Of a stretch of DNA of 64,000 bases, positions 42,807 through 55,550 are shown piece after piece. The position numbers and the translations under genes were made by a program. Origin of the DNA: Rotaria sordida. Its lineage: Eukaryota; Rotifera; Eurotatoria; Philodinida; Philodinidae. Location: contig CAJNOL010000880.1 of assembly GCA_905250125.1 (NCBI GenBank), positions 32,704-96,703 on the forward strand, read 5' to 3'. Each line of letters starts with the position of its first letter. Positions within the stretch are counted from its first letter, which is position 1. The notes under the pieces are model-generated. The model searched no databases. It saw only the letters and a list, made by a program, of their open reading frames with translations, and was not told the origin of the DNA.

Positions 42807-43156
42807 GCAAGGGAATAAGTGCAGGTACCCAGCACCTGTTTGGCACCTTCAGTACCTGTTCGGTACCTTCAGCACCCGTTCGATACCTTAGCGCAATTGA
42901 CTATGAGCACCTCCAGCACCTTCAAGCACTTTTCCACTATCTTAAGTGTTTTTTCAGCATCTTGTGTTAAAATTTAGTGCCTAGGCGCTGCCCTTTAAAT
43001 TTTACCGCAAGGTGCTGAAAAAACACTTAAGGTAGTGGAAAAGTGCTTGAAGGTGCTCATAGTCAATTGCGGTAAGGTGTCGAACGGGCGCTGAAGATAC
43101 CGAACAGGTGCTGAAGGTGCCAAACAGGTGCTGGGTGCCTGCACTTTCCTCCTTGC
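42807..43156. mobile_element. foldback element with about 21-bp internal repeats
   Basis: The ends GCAAGGGAATAAGTGCAGG and its complement CCTGCACTTTCCTCCTTGC begin arms of about 165 bp around a centre near 42980. Each arm contains three to four tandem copies of a GTTCGGTACCTTCAGCACC-like word, making it the most GC-rich DNA nearby. The right end adjoins the first recognisable debranching-enzyme codons, so the insertion probably truncated that gene copy. Confidence 0.7.
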
Positions 43157-44762
43157 GTTTACCATTATTATTACCAAATTTACGTGAATCAAAACCAATT
43201 GAACAAATTGATGAACAAACATTTGAAAAAATACAATTAACTCCGTAGTTAGCTGCTGGATTACCATATTTTGCTGCTGGAGTTTGAAGAAATTGGGGAA
43301 GAGATACATTTATTTCATTATGTGCTCCTCCTTTATTAACTAATCGATATGAAGAAGCTCGTTATTTAATTTTATTATATGGTGGATGTCTTCGTCATGG
43401 ATTAATTCCTAATTTATTAGCTGATGGAAAAACAGCACGATATAATGCAAGAGATGCTGTTTGGTGGTGGTTATATTCAATATCATCTTATACATGCTTA
43501 GTTTCAGATGGTTATTAAATTTTATCAGATATAGTTTCACATTTATATCCAACACATGATAGTCCTGCACAAACAGTTGGATTACATGATCAATTATTAT
43601 ATGATGTTATTCATGAAGTTTTTCTTCGTCATATTCAATCTTTAAATTTTAGAGAACGTGGAACTGGACATTCATTAGATTCAGTTATGAGTGATGAAGG
43701 TTTGAATAAAAAAATTGGAATTGATACTAAAACTAGTTTCGTTTATGGAGGAAACAGATGGAATTTTGGAACATGGATGGATAAAATGAGTTCAAGTGAT
43801 AAAGCAAATAATAAAGGACATCCAGCTACACCAAGAGATGGATCTGCTGTTAAATTAGTTGGATTATCTAGAACTGTTATTGCTTGGTTATTCAAATGAA
43901 TCAAGAAGGACATTATCCATATGATTCTGTTGAAACACCTACTGATATTTATTTATTTTATTTTGAAAATATTTAATTTTCTTTTTTTTTGTTGAAAGGA
44001 ATTGGTGGAAAAATGAAATTACTTTTCACAGAATGGTTAAATAAAATTGATGAAAATTTTGAAAAAGAATTTTGGATTGATGGAACAAATTCATCGGAAT
44101 ATGTTAATAGAAGACAACTTTATAAAGATACAATTAATTCATCTCTCAGATGGACTGATTTTCAATTAAGACCTAACTTTATTATTGCAGCAGTTATTGT
44201 AAGTACAAAATTTTATTTCATTTAAAAAAAAATTCTTTTTTATTAAAAGGGCGCCGAAAATGTTTGATAAAACTCATTTATAGTTAGCATTAAAACAAGT
44301 TGAAACAATTCTGTTAGGAAAATATGGAATTAAAACTCTTGATTCCAGGTAAAATACTTTTTTATTTTGTTATTATATAAATAAATAAAATAATCTGTTA
44401 AAAGTGATTATAATTATGTTGGTGGTTATGTTAATAATGATGATTCATATGATTATAAACGAGCACATAGGTTTAATTATCATAATGGTCCTGAATGGTT
44501 ATGGTTAACTGGTTATTATATACGAGCAAAACTTTATTGGTCAAAACAACAAAATGATCAAAATATTTTGAAACAAACAATTAAACATTGCAAAAAATTA
44601 TTAACATAATTAATGAATTTATTTTATTGAAATGATTGGAAAGGTTTACCTGAATTAAAAAAGGCTGATGAAAATATATGTCCAGATTCATGTATTGCAC
44701 AAGCATGGTCTGCAGCAACTCTTTTAGAAGCCTTCTATGACCTTTATTATTTACAAATTTAA
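43157..44762 (+). pseudogene. AGL: glycogen debranching enzyme pseudogene, C-terminal glucosidase part
   Basis: Blocks in order match the amylo-1,6-glucosidase domain: GLPYFAAGV then [152 protein letters not shown] and [19 protein letters not shown]. Nonsense codons interrupt it: TAG before the first block, TGA in the GV.RNWGRD region, TAA after SDGY, and further stops near 44610. A frame change occurs near 43898. The N-terminal two-thirds, including the glucanotransferase, are absent. The intact enzyme removes glycogen branches in the cytosol. Confidence 0.9.
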
Positions 44763-44903
44763 CATTCAAAATCTCGATTAATCCTTTCACTTTAGTCATT
44801 ATATTGTTTTCAATCCTTTATTTTTATTTTTTTCAGTGAATAAACATGCTCTAGTCTAGAAATTTTAATATTTATGTTTCACAGGTAAAACCCTTTCACA
44901 ATA

Positions 44904-46114
44904 TTAATCTCCTTCATTTTCTTCATTTTCATCCAATTTTCGCTTGGACGATTTTTCATCAGCTGCAGCAATCGTGGTGGTGGAGATATTCGAGCAATTC
45001 TTCAAATCACCACTGTTGAGCCAATACGATGAATTTGAAGGTAGCTTAGCAACATTTGACACTATTTCATATGGCATGTTTGGCAATGTAATCGAATAAA
45101 AAGTGGCTAGATTACAAAAAAAAAAGAAAACATGAAGAAGGAAATTGTTTAACTTACCAAGTGCTAATGCGTCCGATTTACTAAATATATTCTCAATAAT
45201 ATCTGGAATTGGAAGCACATCTTCCTCATAGCAAAGACCACAATTGTGTACAGCTTCAGATAAAGTTTGATATAAATTAATAAATGCTTTCTGCAAAAAG
45301 AAAAAAAAAATTATCGACCACATTTTCATGAAGAAGATTGAATGAGAAAAAAAATGTACTTCAAACTACTTTTTTTTTCTTCACTCACTTCTATTTGTTC
45401 ATTTTTATCAGAAAACGAGCCGTACTTCGGATGTTTGAGAGTTGTCACAATGTCCGTAGATTTCAAGTTTTCCCACATACGTTTTAATATATCTTTTGTT
45501 GGGATGAAATTCTTCTTGTTCGATCCCTGTGAATGCCATTTGACAAGAAGATCAGCATCTTTTTGTTGTTCCACGGTCATTGTATCCCAAAATGTTCTCT
45601 TCTTCGCTTCTTTAATAAGATCAATGGTACTCCAGCTGTGATTCTAGAAGAAGAAAGATTTTTAATTGCAATAAAATGATGATTTATTACTCACTGCGTA
45701 ATTCTTTTCACGACGAAGCTTATCCATCAATTTTTCAATAGCTAAATTCATAGAATGTAAATGTTCACGAGCAATCATTTCTATGATGGTGCGAGCAATG
45801 GTGTGAGAAGATGCTTTGAGAGATATGTTCAAACACTTAATAATTGTATGTGCAGAATCCTTGTTTGTATTCAATTCCTGTAAAAGATTGAAGCGTTCTT
45901 GCATCGTTTTAATAAGTTCATTGTCTTTCGCGAGTAAATCATCGCGAAGAGATTGTATTTGCGTGTCGAAAGAAAGACATAGATTTGATGCTTCATCTTC
46001 GAGATGTTTGACAATGAAAGTTGTATCACCAACTGATGAATTTGAATTGAGAAGACGATGAATATGTTGACGAAAGTTTAAAAATGCTTGCATTTCTTCT
46101 TCTAAGCTAAACAA
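44904..46114 (-). CDS. unrecognised four-exon protein with coiled coil
   Basis: The exons 46114-45695, 45643-45389, 45290-45158 and 45106-44904 have good GT-AG sites and matching phases, giving about 336 residues. The upstream end is uncertain: the frame opens at a TTG (46114), the first ATG is at 46093, and a TTGTTTAG acceptor-like site just before allows an upstream exon. A helical, coiled-coil-like N-terminal third (DTQIQSLRDDLLAKDNELIK) is followed by WHSQGSNKKNF and LKHPKYGSFSD, then AFINLYQTLSEAVHNCGL and CYEEDVLPIP, and a basic tail SSKRKLDENEENEGD that could act in nuclear import. I do not recognise the family. It lies tail-to-tail with the debranching-enzyme pseudogene but itself has no disruption. 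Confidence 0.6.
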
Positions 46115-46439
46115 TTAATGAGAGCAAAGCCACAAACATACTCTATTGTGTCCGTCTGGTGATATAATAAAACATGAAATAAACAATAGTCAAACGAAGT
46201 GAGAGATGTCGCTGCTAATTAGTCGACAGTCTGATGCTTGCTAGATGGTGAACAGGAACGTTCGATCACTTGTGAAAGTTGAATATCAGATAACTATATT
46301 CTCTCACTTGAAATGATTAGTAAACGAATGATCACTACTCACTGTTCTCATGTTCAAATCAGTGATTGAGTTGTTCGATGACCATTTTATGCTTTATTTC
46401 GATTTGCAAGAATGATTAGATTCATTCGATATAATGTTT

Positions 46440-48260
46440 GTGAAACGGAAAGAAGTGATTCTGTTTTATTTGTTAAATGTAATTGATATTTAATTTCATA
46501 ATAAGACGAAAATATCTCATAAATATTTGACAGACATGGAAATGCTCATAGTTGATTTTGATTTGTATCAATTAAATTAACAATATAATATTGTGGTTCA
46601 GTTGAATGCCGATAGATTGGTAGAACAATACGTATTTTATTGAAGTCTACTGCATGAAAAGTATCCAGATTATCGATTAAACCAACGCAATAATATTCTT
46701 TGTTAATGATCAGTCGACAGAAAATCGATTGATCGATGCTAAATCCTTTCTAAAACAATAACTAGAAGATGAGGACGTGTTCTATCAAGATTGAAATTGA
46801 CAAGCAATCGAGCGAAACCGAGAATAGCGAAGAAAAGATAATAGTAAATCAGTTGGAGCAGATGATATTTATCTGATGTAAAAGGATCATTTTTCATGAT
46901 CATTTGAAGATTTTAAGTGTTTTCACCAGTACAAGAAATAGAAAAAAAAGTAGGAAACCACATATGACAGAAAATTTTTTCAAATTTATTCTCAAGAAAA
47001 TATAATCTTTGTATCTCGAGAAGATAATTGGCTGATATCAGACCAGTGCAATTTCGATTTGATTCATATCTACAGCTAATTGTTTGTGAATACTATACTG
47101 TAAAAAAAATAACAGTCTTCCGATTTGTTAAAAAAATAGAGATAAATTTTAAAAAACTCCTTACTTGTATAATTGATATATTAATTCTTTGTTTATCTGG
47201 TGAGAAAATTATTCTTTTCAGATGTTATTCTTGCTTTTGAATAAGTAATTTCCGTTGATTCAATAAAAATAAAATATTCTTGTGTTAATCAATCTATTAT
47301 TCGGCGAGAATAACTTTTCATTTTCTTTTATTTTGTTAATAAATAATAAAATACCTAATTAAACTCAAAAAAGAAACTATCTACAGTTTCAAACAAATTA
47401 TTTAATGTAAAAATTTTCTTTCATAAATTTTTTTAAAGATTTTAAACATTGATCCATATCAATGATATCATCAGCATTGAAAGAAGTTTGTAACGTTATA
47501 TATAAATTTACAATTTGGATTTATATCAAAAGAAATTTTCTCATTCGAAGGAACAAACTATTTTGTTGATCATAAGGAGAATATTCAGGACAATAAAGAA
47601 TTGTTCAATGTACTGTTACGAAAATTTGATGGTGATGACACTTGTTCTATATTCTATTGAGAGAAATATATTTTTAATTTAAGTATCGATTGAAATAATA
47701 TACTGAATCAATTGAATCTTTAGATTTATGATGATTAAGCGTATTCGTTCGCTTGCGACTAGAAGAAATAAATTTAGTTTGTGGATAGAATTAAAGAAAA
47801 TTCGAATAAAATCTTGAATGTTTTCGTGATTTGAACGAACGTCGATCGTTATCATTGAATTTAAAACGGATATCTTCAAAAATCGACAAATAAATAAGAT
47901 TTGAAAGAAAGAAAAGATAATTTCCTACTAATATCAGAATCCGATCGATATCGACCAGCACTTAATCTTCAATGAGTTCGTTTTTTCTAAAATTCTCTTT
48001 TGATTTTTACATTTTTAATTTAATAAGAAAAATACTTTTTTTAACTCAATTTATCGGAATTTCAGGTTTCTTTTCTGACCATAAGCAGTTGGATTAAAGC
48101 GAATATGATTAGATACATCGAATAATCAACTAATGAAAACCATGTTCCCAGTAGATGATGGACATCGTTTCGTTCTACTTGATGAACGATATCGATGACG
48201 TCAATTACTCGATATTGGACGTGATAATGAAAATGGAATTATATGATGAACGATTGAAAT
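46440..48260 (+). pseudogene. scattered decayed coding fragments, unknown gene
   Basis: Several protein-like fragments occur on the plus strand with frequent stops: QSTENRLIDAKSFLKQ, a stop, LEDEDVFYQD (46710-46770); ENIIFVSREDNWLISDQCNF (about 46997-47056); FISKEIFSFEGTNYFVDHKE with FNVLLRKFDGDDTCSIFY (about 47520-47655); and MFPVDDGHRFVLLDERYR, TGA, RQLLDIGRDNENGII (about 48140-48240). They could be exons of one or more dead genes. No family was recognised. Confidence 0.35.
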
Positions 48261-48912
48261 GTATGTCAAATAAATAAATCTTCAAAGAATTGAATAGATT
48301 TTATTAGATCGATTATTCTAGAGACTTTCTTCTTTTATAAGCACTAAACTTCAACTTAATTCTGTGTTATATTAATCAAAATAAACATTGTTAAACCGGT
48401 TGAAGATTCAATCTCGCTAATCGAATTCCATATATTAATCTCCAACATATTAAAATGAACGTTTTATTTAAAAAATATCTCCGCGAAAAGTTCATCTCGT
48501 CAGTGGAGCATCTACTGTTTCATGAAGAACAAAACATTTTATTTTTCATTACTTCTGTTCAACTAAATCAATTTTATTTTTAAAATTTTTGACTTTGAAT
48601 TTCAATTGTCGTTTCGGATGTTTTTAATAAATCAATCTAAAAAATGAAATTTTTTATTTGATTTCAATGAAAATTAACAAACTTGATTGATAACTATATT
48701 AATATGCTCATTGTTTCTTTGTTTAAATTAGATCGTTCTTTAATCCAAGTCTCTTCGCTTTCACGAACTATTTGACGTAAAAGTTCAATTTGTTGATCAG
48801 TTTCGTTTTTAGAATTATAATTTGGTAATTGTCAACAATAATCACCATTGTCTTTTTTTAAACGAGAACATCTAAACAAATGTTGGATTAATTAGATAAT
48901 ATCCCGTTGGCA

Positions 48913-50098
48913 CACAAATAATGCTCGTCGCTGCAACTTGCTTAACCCTCGACTGAAGTGTGAAGGCTATATTTACATACTGTTTTACTCCATTCAGACT
49001 ATTTTTGAGAATATCAAATGTCTACAGGACGTAACACAACCTTTACGCTCCCCTCTACAACTTAGATTATTAATGATATCATAAATGTATTTTATACCAA
49101 ATTAAAGCGCGTCAAAAACTGGATTTATTGGTACTAAATAGGAAAGGTTATGTAGACCTTTAAATGTCAAACTTAAGGCATTTTTAGAAATTTTATACTT
49201 TTTTTTGGCGTAGAAAATTAAGGTGCCATTAATTCAAAAATGGAGTAAAACTTTTTTCTTGGATATTTTTACATGGTTTGATAGAGCTCGTCGAGCTCTA
49301 CAAAAGTGAATATTTCAAAAAAAGTTGAGCCATCTTTTTGTGATAAAAAAAATCAAAAAACTACTCGGAAAATGTCAAAAAATCTCAAAAAATTCATTTT
49401 TTTTCCCATATAGGAAAAAAACACCCGATCTTTCAATAACATTAGCTTTTTTCATTCCTTATACTATCTCAGACATTTGAAAAAGTATTCCTTCGGTGCA
49501 GTTTTTCACGCAGAATCGAATGAGCACATTTCCAAATGTCTGAGGTAGTATAAGGAATGAGAAAAGCTAATGTTATTGAAAAATCGGGTGTTTTTTTCCT
49601 ATATGGGAAAAAAAATGAATTTTTTGAGATTTTTTGAGATTTTTCGAGTAGTTTTTTGATTTTTTTTATCACAAAAAGATGGCTCAACTTTTTTTGAAAT
49701 ATTCACTTTTGTAGAGCTCGACGAGCTCTATCAAACCATGTAAAAATATCCAAGAAAAAAGTTTTACTCCATTTTTGAATTAATGGCACCTTAATTTTCT
49801 ACGCCAAAAAAAAGTATAAAATTTCTAAAAATGCCTTAAGTTTGACATTTAAAGGTCTACATAACCTTTCCTATTTAGTACCAATAAATCCAGTTTTTGA
49901 CGCGCTTTAATTTGGTATAAAATACATTTATGATATCATTAATAATCTAAGTTGTAGAGGGGAGCGTAAAGGTTGTGTTACGCCCTGTAGACATTTGATA
50001 TTCTCAAAAGTAGTCTGAATGGGGTAAAATAGTATGTAAATATAGCCTTCACACTTCAGTCGAGGGTTAAGCGAGTTGCAGCGACGAGCGTTATTTGT
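48913..50098. mobile_element. 1.19-kb near-perfect palindrome
   Basis: The two arms of about 590 bp are almost identical inverted copies around a centre near 49505. The ends AATGCTCGTCGCTGCAACTT and AGTTGCAGCGACGAGCG mirror each other, as do AGCTCGTCGAGCTCTACAAA and its complement, and GGGGAGCGTAAAGGTTGTGT and its complement. I noticed only scattered mismatches when comparing the arms. The frame at 49469-49687 is a by-product of the arm sequence. No target duplication is obvious. Confidence 0.8.
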
Positions 50099-51533
50099 TT
50101 TAATTGTCCTTTTTCTCTAATCTTTTTCACCATATTATTTGATTTTAAATCGAATGGTTTCATATCCGTATTAGTAAACCGATGAAGATATTTATTAAAA
50201 TATTGATAAATATTTTGAAATTATTTATAAGGTGTATTTGAGATATCCATTTAATCGTTGGTATTATATTATACTATAAGAATTATTGCAACGAACAAAA
50301 TCATTTTCTCCATATTAGAAGAACGATTAGGATGCAACTACTAAACTAAAATTTGTCTTTTATTAATTGGAAATAAATTTCATTTTCGAAAACTGTTCTT
50401 TTCCAGAATTCTGATAGAATTCAATGCTTTATAAATTATCTAATGTAGAGAATCATTGCAGAAATTTAAATCAAATAAATATTTTGTCTTTATATTCGAA
50501 AGATTATATCATATTCATATGGGTTTACTCTCAAAATTGGACTTTACTACATTCATTTAATTTCATTTTTGGTGCAATGAAGTATAAACAAATTTTTGAA
50601 AGCTATAACTTACTTGGCTCATGGCTATATTTTAACTTTCGGGTGAAGTAAAAGTAAAGAAAATCATTTTACTTTTGCCTTCATAATGGTTTTCTTTTTA
50701 AGATTCAAAACTTAGTGGAAATAGAATTCAAGTTAAATGGTCATAAGTTGTTCTTATTAATGTGCATTAACTGATTAAACAAAGATCAAAATTTATAAAA
50801 TAATAACGATTCAAGAAGATCATCGTATATATATGAAAATTTGTCAAGGAATGATCTACATAAAGTAGAAAATGTGTTAGTTATTCTGTTTCCAAGGCAA
50901 ATATCACACAAAGACATATAAGAAAAAAAGTCAATATAGATATTTACAGAGTATTATATGAAGTATGGTGATATTTATTCACCTTTGCAAAAGAAAAAGT
51001 TCTCGTCTAGTTTTAGAACTAATTTCTACTTGAAGTTTTTTCAAAAGTGCTACTGTTTTGCATTTAATAATATGATCGTTTGAATTGATAAAATGAAATG
51101 ACTAAACATAATTTTTTTAGAACTATAGAGGTGTATTAATATTATTATGATACAAAGTACAATCTCTGGTGTTTTGAACTTCAATATTATTCGAGTATTG
51201 TATAGGAGAACGCGCATATATATCAAGAATTCATACTGACAGTAATTTTATAGCCTGAAGAAGTACTTTTTCTATAGTAAGATGTGTTAAAATGTCGAGT
51301 GAGTAAATAGCTTTGATATTAGTTCGACGTTATTTGGGTTTTGTCATATTACTATTTATTAAAGAATTAATGAAGAGAAGTTGTGGACCACTTTATATCT
51401 ATATAGAGTACGTACGCAAAAGTACAGAGCAAAAGAAAAAAAAGGAAAGAGCAAAAAAATAAAAAATAGAGTCAATAATTGGTACGCAGAATAATAAAAA
51501 CATCACAACACATTGTGCAAACACTTCTTCAAC
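50099..51533. other. gene-free spacer upstream of the dehydrogenase
   Basis: About 1.4 kb of AT-rich DNA with no supported gene. The last 150 bp (A-rich, with CATCACAACACATTG before the ATG) are the likely promoter and 5' UTR of the short-chain dehydrogenase. Confidence 0.4.
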
Positions 51534-52601
51534 ATGACTACACCAATTTTCCACGCTAAGTCGACAGCAATCGAAGTTGTTAAAGGTCTTAATGCAAAAT
51601 TAAATGGAAAAGTAGTAATTATTACTGGTGCTACATCAGGTAAATAAATCAAATAATACAGAACTTGTCCAATAAAACTATTCTTCCATTTCAAGGTATT
51701 GGTGTTGAAACAGCTCGTGCATTAGCATCTGCAAATGCACATGTAATTATAACAGCACGAGATATGAATAAAGGCGCACAAGTTGTTGAAGATATTAAGA
51801 AAACAACAGGAAACAACCAAGTTGAAGTAATGGAACTCGATCTTACTTCACTTCAATCAGTAAGAAACTTTGTTAATCAATTTCGAGCACGTAAATTACC
51901 AATCAATATTCTTATATGTAATTGAAATATTTTTGATTATTTTTGATTATTTGTCTGTTAATTTATTCTTGACAGGTAATGCAGGAATTATGGCATGTCC
52001 ATATTCAAAAACAGTCGATGGTTTTGAATCACAATTTGGTGTTAATCATCTGGCTCATTTTCTTCTAACAACTAGTCTACTACCGGAACTCAAGGCTGGT
52101 AAACCATCACGTGTAGTTGTTGTTAGTTCAGTAGCAAACAAACGTAGTGGTATTAATTGGGATGATATTAATTGGGAGAAAAATTATGATAAATGGCTTG
52201 CATATGCTCAAAGCAAAACCGCTAATATTCTCTTTGCTAAACAACTCAATAAATTATATGCATTGGAAGAAATTCATGCCTATTCTTTGCATCCAGGTGG
52301 AATTATGACTAATTTACAGAAAGATGTACCAATCGAGGAACAACGTGCAATGGGATGGTTTAAGGAGGATAGTACTACCGTTGATCTTTTCAAAAATGTT
52401 GAACAAGGCGCATCAACTAGTGTCTATGCCGCTTTAGCACCTAATCTTGATAAGTATGGTGGAGAATATCTTGAAGATTGTGCAATTAGTCAAGGAGTAA
52501 ATTCAAATCAAATATATTCGGGTATGGGGTCACATGCAGTAGATATGGAAGCAGCTGAACGCTTATGGAAATTAAGTGAACAAATGGTTGCACCTAAATA
52601 A
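51534..52601 (+). CDS. short-chain dehydrogenase/reductase (retinol dehydrogenase/WWOX-like)
   Basis: Three exons (51534-51639, 51696-51917, 51976-52601) with small introns (56 and 58 nt) and agreeing phases give 317 residues. The start is ATG at 51534. The NAD(P)-binding motif TGATSGIG lies at about 31-38, the LDLTSLQSV motif follows, CNAG is at 110-113, and the catalytic Ser (160-161 region) and YAQSK (Tyr186, Lys190) complete the SDR active site. HPGGIMTNL is the usual loop after the active site. There is no signal peptide or membrane helix, so the enzyme is probably cytosolic. The overall pattern resembles the RDH11-14/WWOX/Tic32 group of classical SDRs, which reduce or oxidise retinoids, steroids or other carbonyls; the substrate cannot be read from sequence. 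Confidence 0.9.
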
Positions 52602-52954
52602 AAAGTTGATATATCACGGTCCTCAAAAGCTGTTTGAAAAAACATCCTGAACTTCTTTTTCAATTTTTTTCGCGTTTTCTATGAAGCAAAGAAACAAATA
52701 TATAACAACAATACGTGGCAAAATACTAATATATGACGAAAAACAGACTCATCCTTTTTTTTAAATAGAATAATAAGTGCTTATCCGTAATAATTATATG
52801 ATTTACACCTGTTGTTTTTTCGGTCGATATTGACTATGAAATCATTCAATATGTTTTAGCATTAAATGAAGATCTCAAATATATAAATATAAAGTATGTC
52901 CCTTAATAAGTGAGGATGAATCGTCAACGATATTTTTCATTATTTTTCTTGATA

Positions 52955-53795
52955 TAGAAGGCTGAAGTCTTTATCATATATATATATCTAATCAAGACCT
53001 TTAATTTTCCCAAGCTTTAGCTCTCTAGTCAAAACTGATACTGAAATGTATTGACAAGATTAACATACATGAATTTTCGCACTAGATTTTTGTCATACTT
53101 CCACTACGTAGTCAATCGTGATAGATTGGCAAAGGATTGTTTTAACTATATAGGAATGTATTTATATTTAAAACCTTTTAGATTTAATGGCAAATTTTAT
53201 CTTTAATGTCTACTAGTTATCAAAGCAGAAAACATCGCAAATAGTTTGTATTGAATTTAACTGGTCTTAAAATAACATGAAGTATTGATTGCATGGTTTA
53301 TAGCATAATTATTTAATGAAGGTTTAGAATCAGTAGATAGCGATGTTAAATTTGCTGATGTATGAATAAGTGAAAATATACGGGATGTATCGAACGAAAA
53401 GGTTCACGAAAAAGTGTTTAATACATCATTACAATTAGAAAAAAAACTGCACAAGATGGAGAACATTTTCGACAGAAAAATATGCAAAAATGATGAACGA
53501 AATATCTTATGAATTATGAATTGATCATAGAAAGCAATGGAGAGCATGTTCGTACACATTGAGTTTTAGTATGATTTACATTTTTGAACAAATTTGTCTT
53601 GTAAAGTTTCTTTCTATCAGATGTTTATAAATATCACTGGTCAAGAAATAAAGTTGTCACAAAAATTGAGTACGAAAATTCATGTGATTTCATCTTGTCC
53701 GTGCATTTCAGCATTAGTTTTGACTAGAGAGCTGAAACTTGGGAAAATTAAAGATCTTGGTTAGATATGCATCTGATAAAAATCTCAACCTTCTA
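52955..53795. mobile_element. TIR element, about 840 bp
   Basis: TAGAAGGCTGAAG at the left and CTCAACCTTCTA at the right begin inverted repeats of about 90 bp that share TTTAATTTTCCCAAG and CTCTCTAGTCAAAACT. The interior shows no convincing transposase. The right arm carries an (AT)n run just outside, near 53861-53878. Confidence 0.6.
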
Positions 53796-55550
53796 CACCA
53801 AGAGAATCTATGAAAAATGTCGTGGACAATTTATTCTCAGTTATTATGAGACACCCTTTATATATATATATATATATAACTCTCACATTTGTAGCTGGTA
53901 TTTATTTATTTTTACAATCGAGGAACATGAATATACGTGTATATGCTTTGTAATTAGAAATAATTGAAAATGAGCCAAAAGAGTGACGAAATATTTCTTT
54001 GAATAAATTTACCATGCAAGTAAGATTATGATTATTTTTATGTTACTTTTGTTTAATTTTTTAAAATTAGGAACAAAGAAAATTTAAGAGATCATCTAAT
54101 GTACAGTACACTTTCCTCATCCATAATTGACGCCATCAGATGCTCATGTCCATCAAATTCAGATATAAGCACATCAGAAATACTGTCGTTCGTAGAAATA
54201 TCCAAATATGAATTCATCAGTCTGTATCTGCTCATTGGCTCTATTATTCATTAAATGAATGTTCCAACTAGATCGAAAGGTGCTCGAATCATCTTGTTTC
54301 TCCTCAAATATTGTTATTAACAATCGTACATGAGCAGAAGTAGATCGAATAAATAATTTTCCTCACTTTTCCAAAGAGTCAAACTGATTTCTCTAGTTGC
54401 TAAGTCAAGCGTATCACATCTACAACTTTTTGGCAAAAATTTACATAACTTCTTATCTGCATTTCAACAGAAGTTGTATGTTGACAGATAGTCGTTTACT
54501 ATTCCTGCTTGTCAGATTGAGGGTGTGAACGTGAAGGTTTTTTACTAAAGCTAACACTCAGACTCTAGAGCCCGCACCGCTCAGAGACATTCGCCCTTAT
54601 CTACACTCTCGCCCTGTCAACACCCTGACACACGCTTACCCACTTACATCCCGTATCTTTCCTGATACACACTGAATCAGCATACTGAAATTACAATCAT
54701 AAAAACAAAATTCAGTTCTCGCTTTTTTCTGACTGCAATACTGCTCGAAAGCATCATTCGATTTTTTTTAAAGAAAACAATAAAATATTCGAAATGGAAG
54801 AATGACGAGTCTTCACTTGTAATGACACTGAATTTTGCCTGTCCTTATCGAAAACAATAAAAGTTCTCTTGTTTTTAAGCAACGAAAAGAAGTAGTTTGC
54901 GAGAGACGCGCTGTTTTTTTAAATATATATTGATACAGAGACGAACACGAGAGAGGAAATTTATCGACAATATCTCATGTCATGAAGAATCCAGTCGCAG
55001 AAAAACTATTTTTTGAAATAAGTAAGCACTGTTATTTCAGAAATCCTTCGAGGGCAGTAGACATACACACCGTAAGTCTATCATTCGAATTTTCTGCTGA
55101 GAGTAGATAGATACATACATATGAATAAGGTTCAAGGAAGATAACAAGGAATAATGAACATCGAACAGTCTATCCCATATCTAAGAGGTCTCCGACATGC
55201 AATAGGCATCAGCTCATCATCTTCTTTATCGTTCACTTTAACACTCATTAAAAACCATATTTCGTGCCAGGATGTGTCAACACTTTCGAACTAAAGTGAT
55301 CGAAGTCTTCCAAAAATGTTGGAGATTTTAGATGCAACTAGAATTGTACCAATTTGTGATGAAATAATTCCTATGAATACTCAAAAGTTCTCATCTTTTG
55401 ACCATAAAAATCGATTTTCGATCCTGTAGATTTTCACTGATGTTTCGATATTATTTTCCAATACTTCATCCATCTGACATGCAAGTCTTTATCTGTGCAT
55501 TTACAGCGAGGTCCGTATGCATAAGATATTTTATTGTTGTCTCATTTTTA
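53796..55550. other. spacer with possible coding debris and a C-rich tract
   Basis: Minus-strand fragments such as DEFIFGYFYERQYF and SDVLISEFDGHEHLMAS (about 54100-54240, different frames) look like coding debris. A C-rich, telomere-like tract (CCCGCACC..ACACTCTCGCCCTG) lies at about 54570-54660. Nothing else is recognised. Confidence 0.3.

Noticed and set aside
49469..49687. 72-residue minus frame
   Set aside because: It spans the centre of the 1.19-kb palindrome and owes its openness to A/T runs.
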